Shown here one piece after another: positions 34,190 through 42,112 of a stretch of DNA of 64,000 nt. The translations under genes and the position numbers were made by a program. Origin of the DNA: Planctomycetota bacterium (lineage in GTDB: Bacteria > Planctomycetota > UBA1135). The stretch covers positions 496,001 through 560,000 of the forward strand of contig QQUA01000013.1 of the NCBI GenBank assembly GCA_008501825.1, read 5' to 3'. The first letter of the stretch is position 1, and each line of letters begins with the position of its first letter. The notes below the pieces were generated by a model. That model saw only the letters and a list, made by a program, of their open reading frames with translations, had not been told where the DNA came from and ran no database searches.

Positions 34190-35833
34190 ATGACCCCAGC
34201 TCGTTTGGGAGTCCCCCCTCCGCCCGTGTCCACCGCACTGCTCTGTTTCCCCTTGTTGGCCGCCCTCGCCGGCACCAGCATCCCGCCCTCCCTTCAAGAA
34301 CCCCCTCCGGTCAGCCTGGAGGTTGCCGTGAACCGGGCCATCGCCAGGGGAGTCGACTTTTTACGTCGCCAACAACGGCCGGACGGAACTTGGCACCATC
34401 AGGAAGAGCATCGATATCCCTTCGGATTGACCTCGCTTTGCGGGTACACCTTGGTGAAATCGGGAATCCGGCGAAGCGATCCGGTGTTGCTGAAAGCGAT
34501 CGAAGCGGTTCGAGGTCAAGAATTTCGCATGGTGTATTCGGCCGGATGTCACTTGCTTTTCTTGGAGGCTTTAAAAGAACCTCACCATTGGCGGGAAGAA
34601 GCGCAACGCACCACCGATTTTTTATTGCAACACCAAGTGCGGGGCTTGTGGGCTTATCCGGACCGTCACATCGACATGTCCAACGTCCAATTCGCCTTAT
34701 TGGGCTTGCGGGCAGCGTATCTGATGGACCTGGAAATCCCGCGAGACAACCTGGCCGATTGCGCCAAAGGCTTATGGAAATACCAAAAGAAGGACGGCGG
34801 TTTCGCCTACACCCCGGATCAAAGCTCCACCGCCGGCATGACCGGCGCGACCCTTGCCAGCCTGGCGGTTTTGCAAGAAATCGGCAGCCAACACACGATG
34901 GTTCGAGGCATTTTGAAAAAGCGAGCCAAACAGCATCAGGCGGCCGTCCGCTGGTTGGAGCAGAACTTCACCGCCGAGGGAAATCGGGTTGGATTGTTTG
35001 CTTGGAAACCATCTTGGCACTACCCCAATTTGTGGGCGGTGGAAAGGTTTTGCGGCTTGACCGGCCGGGAACGATTGGGAGAGCAAGATTGGTATCGAGC
35101 CGGCGCTCAATGGTTGATCGAACAACAAAAAGCCAGCGGTGCGTGGGACAAAGGGGATCACCGGGTTTTGGAAGACACTTGTTTCGCCCTTTTGTTTTTG
35201 CGCCGAGCCACCATTACCGCCGATGAAGAACTGGCCATGCTCTATCAGAAAATGGACCAGGCCAAATTCGCCGCCGAGCGAAATCTGAAGATCGACCCTG
35301 CGATTCCGTTTTGGACCCAATGGTGGTTGGCCGGTCCCTGGGATGGAACCGAAGCGGACAACCTGCTGGCCGACCCGCCGTTTCAACCGCAAGCTTGCCG
35401 GCCCAAAAACCGACGCAAAATCGCCCGGCGAAGCTGGCAACAAGTGGAACTTTCCGATCGGGGATGGACCGACTTGGAAGCCCATTTGGAAATCGGAGGC
35501 GATCACTTGCTGTGGGTGCTGGCCCTGGATTTCGCATATCGTCGCGGCACGGAAGACCCGCCGGAGTTGGACGCCCTTTTATGGCTGAATCTGGAAGACG
35601 GTTGGGATTTGTATCTCGACGGCAAACGCCAATCTTTTTCTCGCCGGGTGCAGGCCCCCATCATCGAGGACGTCCGCGTCCCGGTGCGCTTAAGTCCCGG
35701 TGCCCACCGATTGGTCGTTTTAGTGGAAGACTACGGCGGCGCTTCCGCCTTTTCCTGCCGCATCAGCGATTCCCAAGGCCGGGCCCTGGGTTCGCGGGTG
35801 GTGGTCTATCCCGACGGAATTCCAAATCGTTAA
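34190..35833 (+). CDS. Exported prenyltransferase/squalene-cyclase-like toroid repeat protein
   Basis: A 547-residue protein. ATG 34190 is chosen, since 34166 and 34172 would overlap the divergent gene. It has a signal-peptide-like start (VSTALLCFPLLAALAG). Residues about 45-380 hold repeats of the alpha/alpha-toroid type: GVDFLRRQQRPDGTW, GLWKYQKKDGGFAYTP, WLIEQQKASGAWDKG. These QxxDGxW-like repeats occur in squalene-hopene cyclases, alpha-2-macroglobulin thiolester domains and many secreted planctomycete proteins. The cyclase DXDD motif is not visible, so enzymatic cyclisation is unlikely. The C-terminal part (about 430-547) looks like a jelly-roll ligand-binding domain (GWDLYLDGKRQ, GAHRLVVLVEDYGG). 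Function unknown. Confidence 0.75.
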   Translation: MTPARLGVPPPPVSTALLCFPLLAALAGTSIPPSLQEPPPVSLEVAVNRAIARGVDFLRRQQRPDGTWHHQEEHRYPFGLTSLCGYTLVKSGIRRSDPVLLKAIEAVRGQEFRMVYSAGCHLLFLEALKEPHHWREEAQRTTDFLLQHQVRGLWAYPDRHIDMSNVQFALLGLRAAYLMDLEIPRDNLADCAKGLWKYQKKDGGFAYTPDQSSTAGMTGATLASLAVLQEIGSQHTMVRGILKKRAKQHQAAVRWLEQNFTAEGNRVGLFAWKPSWHYPNLWAVERFCGLTGRERLGEQDWYRAGAQWLIEQQKASGAWDKGDHRVLEDTCFALLFLRRATITADEELAMLYQKMDQAKFAAERNLKIDPAIPFWTQWWLAGPWDGTEADNLLADPPFQPQACRPKNRRKIARRSWQQVELSDRGWTDLEAHLEIGGDHLLWVLALDFAYRRGTEDPPELDALLWLNLEDGWDLYLDGKRQSFSRRVQAPIIEDVRVPVRLSPGAHRLVVLVEDYGGASAFSCRISDSQGRALGSRVVVYPDGIPNR

Positions 35834-35845
35834 TTGCGCCTGCGG

Positions 35846-36622
35846 TCAACTGCGGCGGTGGACCGAGGTGGTGGAAGCCTGATCGGCCGGCAAAATCATC
35901 ATGTCGGCAATGGTGACGTGAGCCGGGCGGTCCGCCACCCAAACAATGGCTTCGGCTACGTCTTCCGCCACCAAGGGAGTCATTCCGGAATAAGCTCCCT
36001 GGCCGCGCTCGAAATCGCCGTGGAACCGAACGGTGGAAAATTCGGTGTTGACCAAACCGGGATCCACCGAACTCAAACGCACTCCGGTATCGACCAAATC
36101 CAAACGCAAAGCTCGAGTCAATCCGGCCACGGCGTGCTTGGTGGCGCAATACACGTTGCCGCCGGGATAAACCTCCCGACCGGCAATGGAACCAAGCATG
36201 ATGACGTGTCCTTCGCCGCGGGCAACCATGGCCGGCAACAGCCGTCTGGTGACGTAGAGCAAGCCCTTCAGATTGGTGTCGATCATCTCCTCCCAATCCT
36301 CGATCTCGCCTTTTTGCAGGGGCTCGAGGCCTCGGGACAGGCCGGCGTTGTTGACCAAGACGTCCAGCGGCAAAAACTCCGGCGGAAGCTCTCCAAGACT
36401 TCGATCCACGGCTTCCCGATCGCGGACGTCCAAGGCAAAGCCGTAGAAAGGCGTTCCGTAGTTTTGAGCTACGGCCCGGCTTAAGGCTTCCAGGCGATCG
36501 GCCCGGCGACCGCAGGCCAAAACCTTGGCGCCGGCGGCGGCGAAAGCCAACACCGTGGCTTCGCCGATGCCGGCGGTGGCTCCGGTGACCAGGACCGATT
36601 TCCCTTGCAGGCGTTGGCTCAT
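35846..36622 (-). CDS. Short-chain dehydrogenase/reductase, YdfG-like
   Basis: A 258-residue classical SDR. Cofactor site TGATAGIG (about 14-21) with a following GRRADRLEAL points to NADP(H). NNAG (about 91-94), catalytic Ser in LGSIAGREV, and YCATKHAV complete the Ser-Tyr-Lys set. The PG motif reads SSVDPGLVNTEFSTVRFHGD, and the C-terminus resembles YdfG 3-hydroxy acid dehydrogenases (acting on L-allo-threonine or serine). It begins 7 nt after the thrS stop, so it is cotranscribed with thrS. Confidence 0.9.
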   Translation of the reverse strand: MSQRLQGKSVLVTGATAGIGEATVLAFAAAGAKVLACGRRADRLEALSRAVAQNYGTPFYGFALDVRDREAVDRSLGELPPEFLPLDVLVNNAGLSRGLEPLQKGEIEDWEEMIDTNLKGLLYVTRRLLPAMVARGEGHVIMLGSIAGREVYPGGNVYCATKHAVAGLTRALRLDLVDTGVRLSSVDPGLVNTEFSTVRFHGDFERGQGAYSGMTPLVAEDVAEAIVWVADRPAHVTIADMMILPADQASTTSVHRRS

Positions 36623-36629
36623 CGATGCC

Positions 36630-38390
36630 TTAGTAGTCCAAAGATTTTTGGTCGCGGCGGTCGCGCAAATAAGCGAGGAAATCGGCCATCGTCAGACTGC
36701 GCTGTTCTTTGACCCCGTGGACCCGGAGATTCAGGACGCCCTGTTCGACTTCGCGGCCGCCGAGCACCACCATGTAAGGAATCTTTTCCAGTTCCGCATC
36801 CCGAATTCGCTTGCGCAACGGGCCGTCGGTTCGAATCTCGGCCCGGAAACCGGCGGCGGCGATTTGGTTGCGGTAATCTCCGGCGGCACTTTCCTGATCC
36901 GAACCGATCGGCAACACCACCACCGGATTCGGGTGCAGCCAAAGGGGCCACCAACCGGCGAAATGTTCAATCAAACCGCCGACGAATCGCTCCAAGCTGC
37001 CGAACAAAGCCCGGTGCACCATGACCGGCCGTTTCAATTCGTTGTCGGCGTCGTTGAACTTGATGTCGAAGCGGTCGGGCAGGTTGAAGTCGACTTGAAC
37101 GGTGGGCCCTTGCCACTCCCGTCCCAAGGCGTCGCGCATCTTGAAGTCGATTTTCGGGCCGTAAAACACGCCCCCGCCAGGATCGTCTTGCAACGGCAAT
37201 TGGCGCCGAGCCGCCGCCGCTTTCAAGGCGTTCATGGCATGTTCCCAGACTTCGTCGCTGCCCAAGGACTTCTCCGGCCGAGTCGCCAAGTAGGCGGTGT
37301 ATTGGTAGCCGAAGGTGGTGAGAATGGTGTGCACCATGTCGAGGACGCCGACAATCTCATCTTCCAATTGGCCTGGAGTGGAGAAGATGTGAGCGTCGTC
37401 TTGGGTGAACCCTCGCACCCGCAACATGCCGTGCAGAGTTCCGGAGGGCTCGTAACGGTACACCGTGCCCAATTCCGCGAATCGAAGCGGGAGGTCCCGG
37501 TATGAGTGGCGCCTGGAATTGAAGATAGTGACGTGTCCCGGACAATTCATCGGCTTGACCCGGTGAGGATGTCCATCGACGTCCATCGGCGCCCAAATCA
37601 TTTCGCTGTAATTTTGCAGATGGCCGCTTTGCTCGAAAACCGGTTCTCCGGCGACGTGCGGGGTGTAAACCGGCCAGTAGCCCGCTTGGTCGTGAAGCTG
37701 CCACCACCACGCCTCCAACTCCCGGCGCACGTGGCCGAGCTTCGGATGCCAAAACACCAAACCGGCGCCGAACTTCGGGTGCAAACTGAACAGATCATGT
37801 TCCCGCCCGAGCTTGCGATGATCTCGGGCTTGCACTTCCTCCAGATAAACCAGGTATTTCTTCAGGTCCTTCTTCGACCACCAAGCCGTGCCGTAAATCC
37901 GTTGCAGCATGGCGTTGTTGGCATCGCCACGCCAATAGGCTCCGGCCACGCTGAGGAGGCGAAAGCCGTCCTTCGGAATTTGGCCGGCGCTTTCAACATG
38001 GGGACCTTCACAAAGATCGGACCAGGTGCCGTGATCGTAGAAGGTGATGTCTTCCCCTTCGGGAATGTCGGCCAACAACTCGACCTTGTAGGGTTGCCCG
38101 GCGTCCTGCAACCGTTTCGTCGCCTCGGCTCGACTCAAGCGCGAATACTGGAACTCGCCGGCTTGTTTCAGCAGCTCGGTCATTTTCGCTTCAATCTGCG
38201 GCAGGTCCTCTTCTGTGAGAGGTCTGGGAAGCTCAAAGTCGTAGTAGAAGCCGTGCTCGATGGGCGGGCCGATGGCCACCTTGCCCTCGGGAAACAAACG
38301 CAACACGGCGTCGGCCATGATGTGGCTGACCGAATGCCGCAGCGCTTCTAAGGAGACGGGTCCGGATTGAGGTTCGAAAGGGAGACTCAT
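36630..38390 (-). CDS. thrS: Threonyl-tRNA synthetase without a TGS domain
   Basis: ThrRS charges tRNA-Thr. From ATG 38390 the protein has 586 residues and starts directly at the editing domain: SVSHIMADAV with the HxxxH metal site, CEGPHV downstream. The class II core carries motif 2 (FAELGTVYRYEPSG), the zinc ligands around MNCPGH, and motif 3 (MVHRALFGSLERF). The anticodon-binding domain is at the C-terminus (VVVLPIGSDQ to the end). The N-terminal TGS (N1) domain found in most bacterial ThrRS is missing. The frame is open upstream, but its sequence there shows no TGS fold. It is cotranscribed with the SDR gene. Confidence 0.95.
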   Translation of the reverse strand: MSLPFEPQSGPVSLEALRHSVSHIMADAVLRLFPEGKVAIGPPIEHGFYYDFELPRPLTEEDLPQIEAKMTELLKQAGEFQYSRLSRAEATKRLQDAGQPYKVELLADIPEGEDITFYDHGTWSDLCEGPHVESAGQIPKDGFRLLSVAGAYWRGDANNAMLQRIYGTAWWSKKDLKKYLVYLEEVQARDHRKLGREHDLFSLHPKFGAGLVFWHPKLGHVRRELEAWWWQLHDQAGYWPVYTPHVAGEPVFEQSGHLQNYSEMIWAPMDVDGHPHRVKPMNCPGHVTIFNSRRHSYRDLPLRFAELGTVYRYEPSGTLHGMLRVRGFTQDDAHIFSTPGQLEDEIVGVLDMVHTILTTFGYQYTAYLATRPEKSLGSDEVWEHAMNALKAAAARRQLPLQDDPGGGVFYGPKIDFKMRDALGREWQGPTVQVDFNLPDRFDIKFNDADNELKRPVMVHRALFGSLERFVGGLIEHFAGWWPLWLHPNPVVVLPIGSDQESAAGDYRNQIAAAGFRAEIRTDGPLRKRIRDAELEKIPYMVVLGGREVEQGVLNLRVHGVKEQRSLTMADFLAYLRDRRDQKSLDY

Positions 38391-38541
38391 GATGTCTTCT
38401 CGGCCGGCCGTACCTGGGCCGCGCGAGGTCGCTGATTCTAGCGCCTGCGGCGGAAAGCTCTGGACTTCGGATTTTTTCAAATATGGCTTCAATTTCGCCG
38501 CCTTGGCGGGAAAGGCGAGAAGGAGAACCCACTCCACCCTC

Positions 38542-41076
38542 ATGAAAACTCTCCATCCTTTCCTTTTGTTGTTGTCGGCGGCAGTCGGCCTGGCCGGATT
38601 CGCTCCCGGCCGCCCTGGCGCCTCCCCCGACCCCGAAACGGTCACCCTGCGCTACCCAAGTCCCGATTCCGGCCCGGAATCGGTGGAGACCATCGATCTC
38701 TATTGGGATGCCTACGGCGTGCCCCACGTGTTCGCTCAAAGCGATGCCGGAGCCTATTACGGCGCCGGCTACGCCTGCGCCCGCTTGCGGCTGTTTCAAA
38801 TGAGCTGGCACCGGCTGATGTACCAAGGTCGATTGGCCGAGTTTTTCGGTCCGGGAACTTGGACCAATCCGAACAATGGGGTAGTCAAGGACATCTTCAC
38901 CGAATGGGACCGAAAGGTCCGGCTGTTGGGTTGGAAACGCTACGCCGAAGCCACCGCCCGCAATTTGCAACTCGCGGCGGCCGGCAGTCCGGAGCGAGAA
39001 ATCTTCGACTTGCTGAGCGCCTACTGCGACGGTGTGAACGCTTATTTGTTGAATCCCACCACCACCCATTCTTTGTTTCAGGACTATCAAATTCCGTTGA
39101 CCCCTTGGACACCGGCCGATTGCATCGGAATTTGGACCCGACTGGGTTCTTTTTTCTCCCCGGACGGGCTCGGCGAAGCGGCCAAGAGAAAAACCTATGA
39201 AGACATGGTCGCCCAAGGCGCCACTCGGGAGGAAATTCTCGAAGCCATCGTCGGCGCGGTAGTGTGCGACGACTCGGCACCGGTGGTGCAACAGGCCGAC
39301 GTTCCGGCCGGCATTCAAGCCGCCATGGCCGCCTATGCCACCAATTTTGGTTTGTTCAGTGAAACCAATTGCCCGGGAGGTGCGGGAACGCCGGCCTTCA
39401 GCGAAGCCTTCGCGGTTCACGGCAGCCGCAGCCAAAGCGGAAAGGCCATGTTGGTCGGCGAACCGCGGGTCACGGTGCACATGCCGAACGACTTCTTGGA
39501 ATGGCACATGAAAGGAGCCACCTTCGAAGTCCGCGGCATCGGCCTGCCCGGCTCCCCCAATCTACTGATCGGCTCTACTACACACCACGCTTGGAGCTTG
39601 ACTGCCTTGGGTATGGACCAAGCCGATCTTTACCAATTGGAAACGGATGCCGCCCATCCGGACCAATACCGCCTGGACGGCCAATGGTTGCCGTGGGACG
39701 TGGATCAAACCGAAACCTTGCTGATTGAAAACAAAAAGACCGGACAAAGCTGGCCGCCGGAAAACGTCCGTTATCGGGAATGTCATTGGGGTCCGGTGGT
39801 GACCGAAATCACTCCCCAAAACCAGGGAAAGGAATACGCCCGCAAGGCCTTGCCCTTCGCCAATCCCTTCCACCACACTTCCATCGGCATCTTGGCCATG
39901 TTCCGGGCCACGGATTTAAGGCAGTTCGTTTCCGGTTTGTCGCAATGGAGTTTCCCGTCGGCCAACGTCATCTTCGCCGGGGAAGGAGGCGATATCGGTT
40001 ACTGGGCCAATGGGCACTTGCCGATGCGCCAACCCAGTCAACCTCTGGCCGGCTTCATGGCCCAAGATGGAAGTCTCAGCGCCAACGATTGGATCGAAAT
40101 CTTGCCCCATCATTTGCTGCCTTGGGTGGTCAATCCGGCTCAGGGCTTCGTGCATAGCGGCAACCACATGACCATCGGTTCCTGGTATCCGATTCCCCAT
40201 CGGCCGGGCCCGGGAGGAGAATCCGGGCGCTCCCGTCGATTGAGGGAACTCTTGGAAGCCCTTCCGGCCGTGGCCGACCCGGCCCAAATCCGCCGGATTC
40301 ATACCGATGCCGTGGCCATCGGGCCCCGGGACACGACTTTGCTCGGGGTTTGGATTCGGGATCAGCAACCGGCCACTCCCCTGAGTCAGAAAGCCCTGGA
40401 CGCCTTGCAGCACTTGGAACTTTGGCAGCAAGCCGGCGCCACCATGGACAACCAGCACTACGCCACGGCTCTCGCTCACCACCTGAGGATGTACTTCCGT
40501 CTGGATTCAGTCGGTGCCCAAATGTTGGATCAATACGGCGGTGGAGAAAGCGGATTCAATTTCTGGGCGAAGGACGCTTTCGGTCGCATCGGCCAGGGTT
40601 TGGGTTTGACTCAAGACGACGTGGATTACGTTCAATATTTATTGGAAGACGGCTGGGATCGTTTGGAAAGCAGCTTGGCTCCCGACGGAATCGCGGTCAA
40701 CGATCACCAGCAGTGGCAAGCCTGGTACACCCAAAACCTGCAAACGCCCGATCTGGCGACTTGGACCACTTTGGGCATCCCCGATGAACTTGCGCTACAA
40801 ATGCCGTGGACCGCTCCAACTTTAATTTCCGTTCACGGCGGCACCATCCTCCATCAAACCGGTCAGTCCTACAGCATGTCCTTGGAACCGGGAGTTCTCG
40901 ACAGCGCCCTTTCCGTGCTCCCCACCGGGCAATCGGAAGGTGAGAACGACTTTCCCCAGCACCAATTCGATCAAGTTCCCATTTGGCAAGCTGGAGCCTT
41001 ACGCCCTTCTCCGACCAGCTTGAGCGGCATTCAGGCCCTTGGCTCTTGGAATCACGAAGTTTTGCAAATGCCCTAA
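38542..41076 (+). CDS. Penicillin acylase-family (S45) Ntn hydrolase
   Basis: An 844-residue exported protein with a signal peptide (MKTLHPFLLLLSAAVGLAG). Family marks are YWDAYGVPHVFAQSDAGAYYGAGYACARLRLFQMSWHR in pieces near the N-terminus, and after the expected processing point GSRSQSGKAMLVGEPRV and SLTALGMDQADLYQLE. S45 enzymes mature into alpha and beta chains, the beta chain starting with a catalytic Ser that is usually in an SNxW/Y context. Here the aligned residue is Ser 287 in PAFSEAFAVHGSR, so Asn is replaced by Glu. It may act on acyl-homoserine lactones, beta-lactams or other amides. It diverges from thrS (151-bp gap without a clear promoter) and ends at a strong terminator. Confidence 0.85.
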   Translation: MKTLHPFLLLLSAAVGLAGFAPGRPGASPDPETVTLRYPSPDSGPESVETIDLYWDAYGVPHVFAQSDAGAYYGAGYACARLRLFQMSWHRLMYQGRLAEFFGPGTWTNPNNGVVKDIFTEWDRKVRLLGWKRYAEATARNLQLAAAGSPEREIFDLLSAYCDGVNAYLLNPTTTHSLFQDYQIPLTPWTPADCIGIWTRLGSFFSPDGLGEAAKRKTYEDMVAQGATREEILEAIVGAVVCDDSAPVVQQADVPAGIQAAMAAYATNFGLFSETNCPGGAGTPAFSEAFAVHGSRSQSGKAMLVGEPRVTVHMPNDFLEWHMKGATFEVRGIGLPGSPNLLIGSTTHHAWSLTALGMDQADLYQLETDAAHPDQYRLDGQWLPWDVDQTETLLIENKKTGQSWPPENVRYRECHWGPVVTEITPQNQGKEYARKALPFANPFHHTSIGILAMFRATDLRQFVSGLSQWSFPSANVIFAGEGGDIGYWANGHLPMRQPSQPLAGFMAQDGSLSANDWIEILPHHLLPWVVNPAQGFVHSGNHMTIGSWYPIPHRPGPGGESGRSRRLRELLEALPAVADPAQIRRIHTDAVAIGPRDTTLLGVWIRDQQPATPLSQKALDALQHLELWQQAGATMDNQHYATALAHHLRMYFRLDSVGAQMLDQYGGGESGFNFWAKDAFGRIGQGLGLTQDDVDYVQYLLEDGWDRLESSLAPDGIAVNDHQQWQAWYTQNLQTPDLATWTTLGIPDELALQMPWTAPTLISVHGGTILHQTGQSYSMSLEPGVLDSALSVLPTGQSEGENDFPQHQFDQVPIWQAGALRPSPTSLSGIQALGSWNHEVLQMP

Positions 41077-41099
41077 CTCCATTTCCTCTTTGCCCGAAG

Positions 41100-41134
41100 T
41101 CCCTGGAGCCGGCCCAGCTCCAGGGATTTTTTTT
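41100..41134 (+). terminator. Intrinsic terminator after the acylase gene
   Basis: A 9-bp perfect stem (41101-41109 with 41117-41125, extendable by one T-A pair) around a 7-nt loop is followed by eight T (41127-41134). It lies 24 nt past the stop codon. Confidence 0.95.
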
Positions 41135-41164
41135 GGGTAATGTGCGCACAGGAATAACCCCTGT

Positions 41165-41197
41165 TTGACAGCTCCATCCATGAAATCAAACATGGAT
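41165..41197 (+). promoter_or_regulatory. Consensus -35 box with an overlapping dyad, upstream of the beta-helix gene
   Basis: A perfect TTGACA lies at 41165-41170. A weak -10 (AAACAT, 41188-41193) follows after 17 nt. A dyad ATCCATG (41176-41182) / CATGGAT (41191-41197) covers the spacer and -10, which suits a repressor site. The start codon is at 41236. Confidence 0.4.
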
Positions 41198-41235
41198 CAT
41201 CGTTCTCTGGCCCAAAAAACCAACCGACTCGAACC

Positions 41236-42042
41236 ATGAAAAAATACCTCATCCCGTTTTTGGCATTCGCTTTATTGGGACTTGTTGCAAGCTTCGGCGG
41301 GCCTCACGCTTCCGTTTCGGCCATGCAACAAACTCATTCCGTGAATCAGGTTTTTCCCAGTGACGGACGAATGGCCATCTCCTCCCTTCCTTTCACCATC
41401 GATCAATGCGGTAGCTATTTCCTAACCGATTGCCTCACCGGAGTATCCGGTTCGCATGGAATTCAGATTCAGGCCGATGACGTAACCCTGGACTTGAACG
41501 GTTTCTCGCTGATTGGAGTTGCAGGTTCATGGAGCGGCATTGACGCCGGCTTCAACAATTTGAAAAACATTGTGGTGAAAAATGGCACGATTCGAGATTG
41601 GGGACAAGATGGAATCAACGTCGGCCAAAATGGAGCGAACGGACCAGTCAACGGCCATTTTTCGAATTTGAAGCTCTTCAATAATGGAGGAAACGGCCTG
41701 GATGCCGGCCGGGCTTCAACCGTAGTCGATTGTTCCGCCCATCTCAATGGTGCCGTTGGTATTCTGAGTCATGACCATAGCTTGTTGATTCGCTGTCGAT
41801 CCAGCGAGAATCAATTTGGGATCGTCACCGTTTCTGATTCCGTGGTAAAGGATTGTTCGGCTTTCAACAATGCTCAAGACGGCATCACCACCGGGGATGG
41901 GGCCGTAGTGGAGAATTGCACTTCAGGCCAAAACGGTGGCTTCGGATTCAACGTCCCCAATAGTTTGCTTAGGGGCAATACTTCCCGGGCCAACTCCAGC
42001 AATTGGAACGCTCCGGCTTCCTCCATGATTGAAAACCACTAG
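41236..42042 (+). CDS. Small secreted right-handed beta-helix protein
   Basis: A 268-residue exported protein (MKKYLIPFLAFALLGLVASF signal). The entry domain reads FTIDQCGSYFLTDCLTG, then DDVTLDLNGFSLIG, typical of a parallel beta-helix family frequent in planctomycetes and verrucomicrobia. Repeats such as NIVVKNGTIRDWGQDGINV, VVDCSAHLNGAVGI and VVENCTSGQNGGFGF form the coils. No pectinase or lyase residues are evident. GC is visibly lower than in neighbouring genes. A surface or matrix-binding role is plausible but not shown. Confidence 0.8.
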   Translation: MKKYLIPFLAFALLGLVASFGGPHASVSAMQQTHSVNQVFPSDGRMAISSLPFTIDQCGSYFLTDCLTGVSGSHGIQIQADDVTLDLNGFSLIGVAGSWSGIDAGFNNLKNIVVKNGTIRDWGQDGINVGQNGANGPVNGHFSNLKLFNNGGNGLDAGRASTVVDCSAHLNGAVGILSHDHSLLIRCRSSENQFGIVTVSDSVVKDCSAFNNAQDGITTGDGAVVENCTSGQNGGFGFNVPNSLLRGNTSRANSSNWNAPASSMIENH

Positions 42043-42112
42043 TCGGAGAAACCTGAAGCTTGCCGCCGCAATCCAAGTCCATAAGCTCCTCATGGACTCG
42101 AGGAATTGGTTT

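Noticed and set aside
38233..39507. Minus-strand frame (424 codons) opposite the acylase and across the thrS start
   Set aside because: It contradicts both the thrS N-terminus and the acylase signal peptide and has no domain.
42076..42098. Bidirectional terminator between the small beta-helix gene and the kinase gene
   Set aside because: Only a 7-bp stem (AGTCCAT/ATGGACT) with a weak, distant T-rich stretch; not strong enough to annotate.
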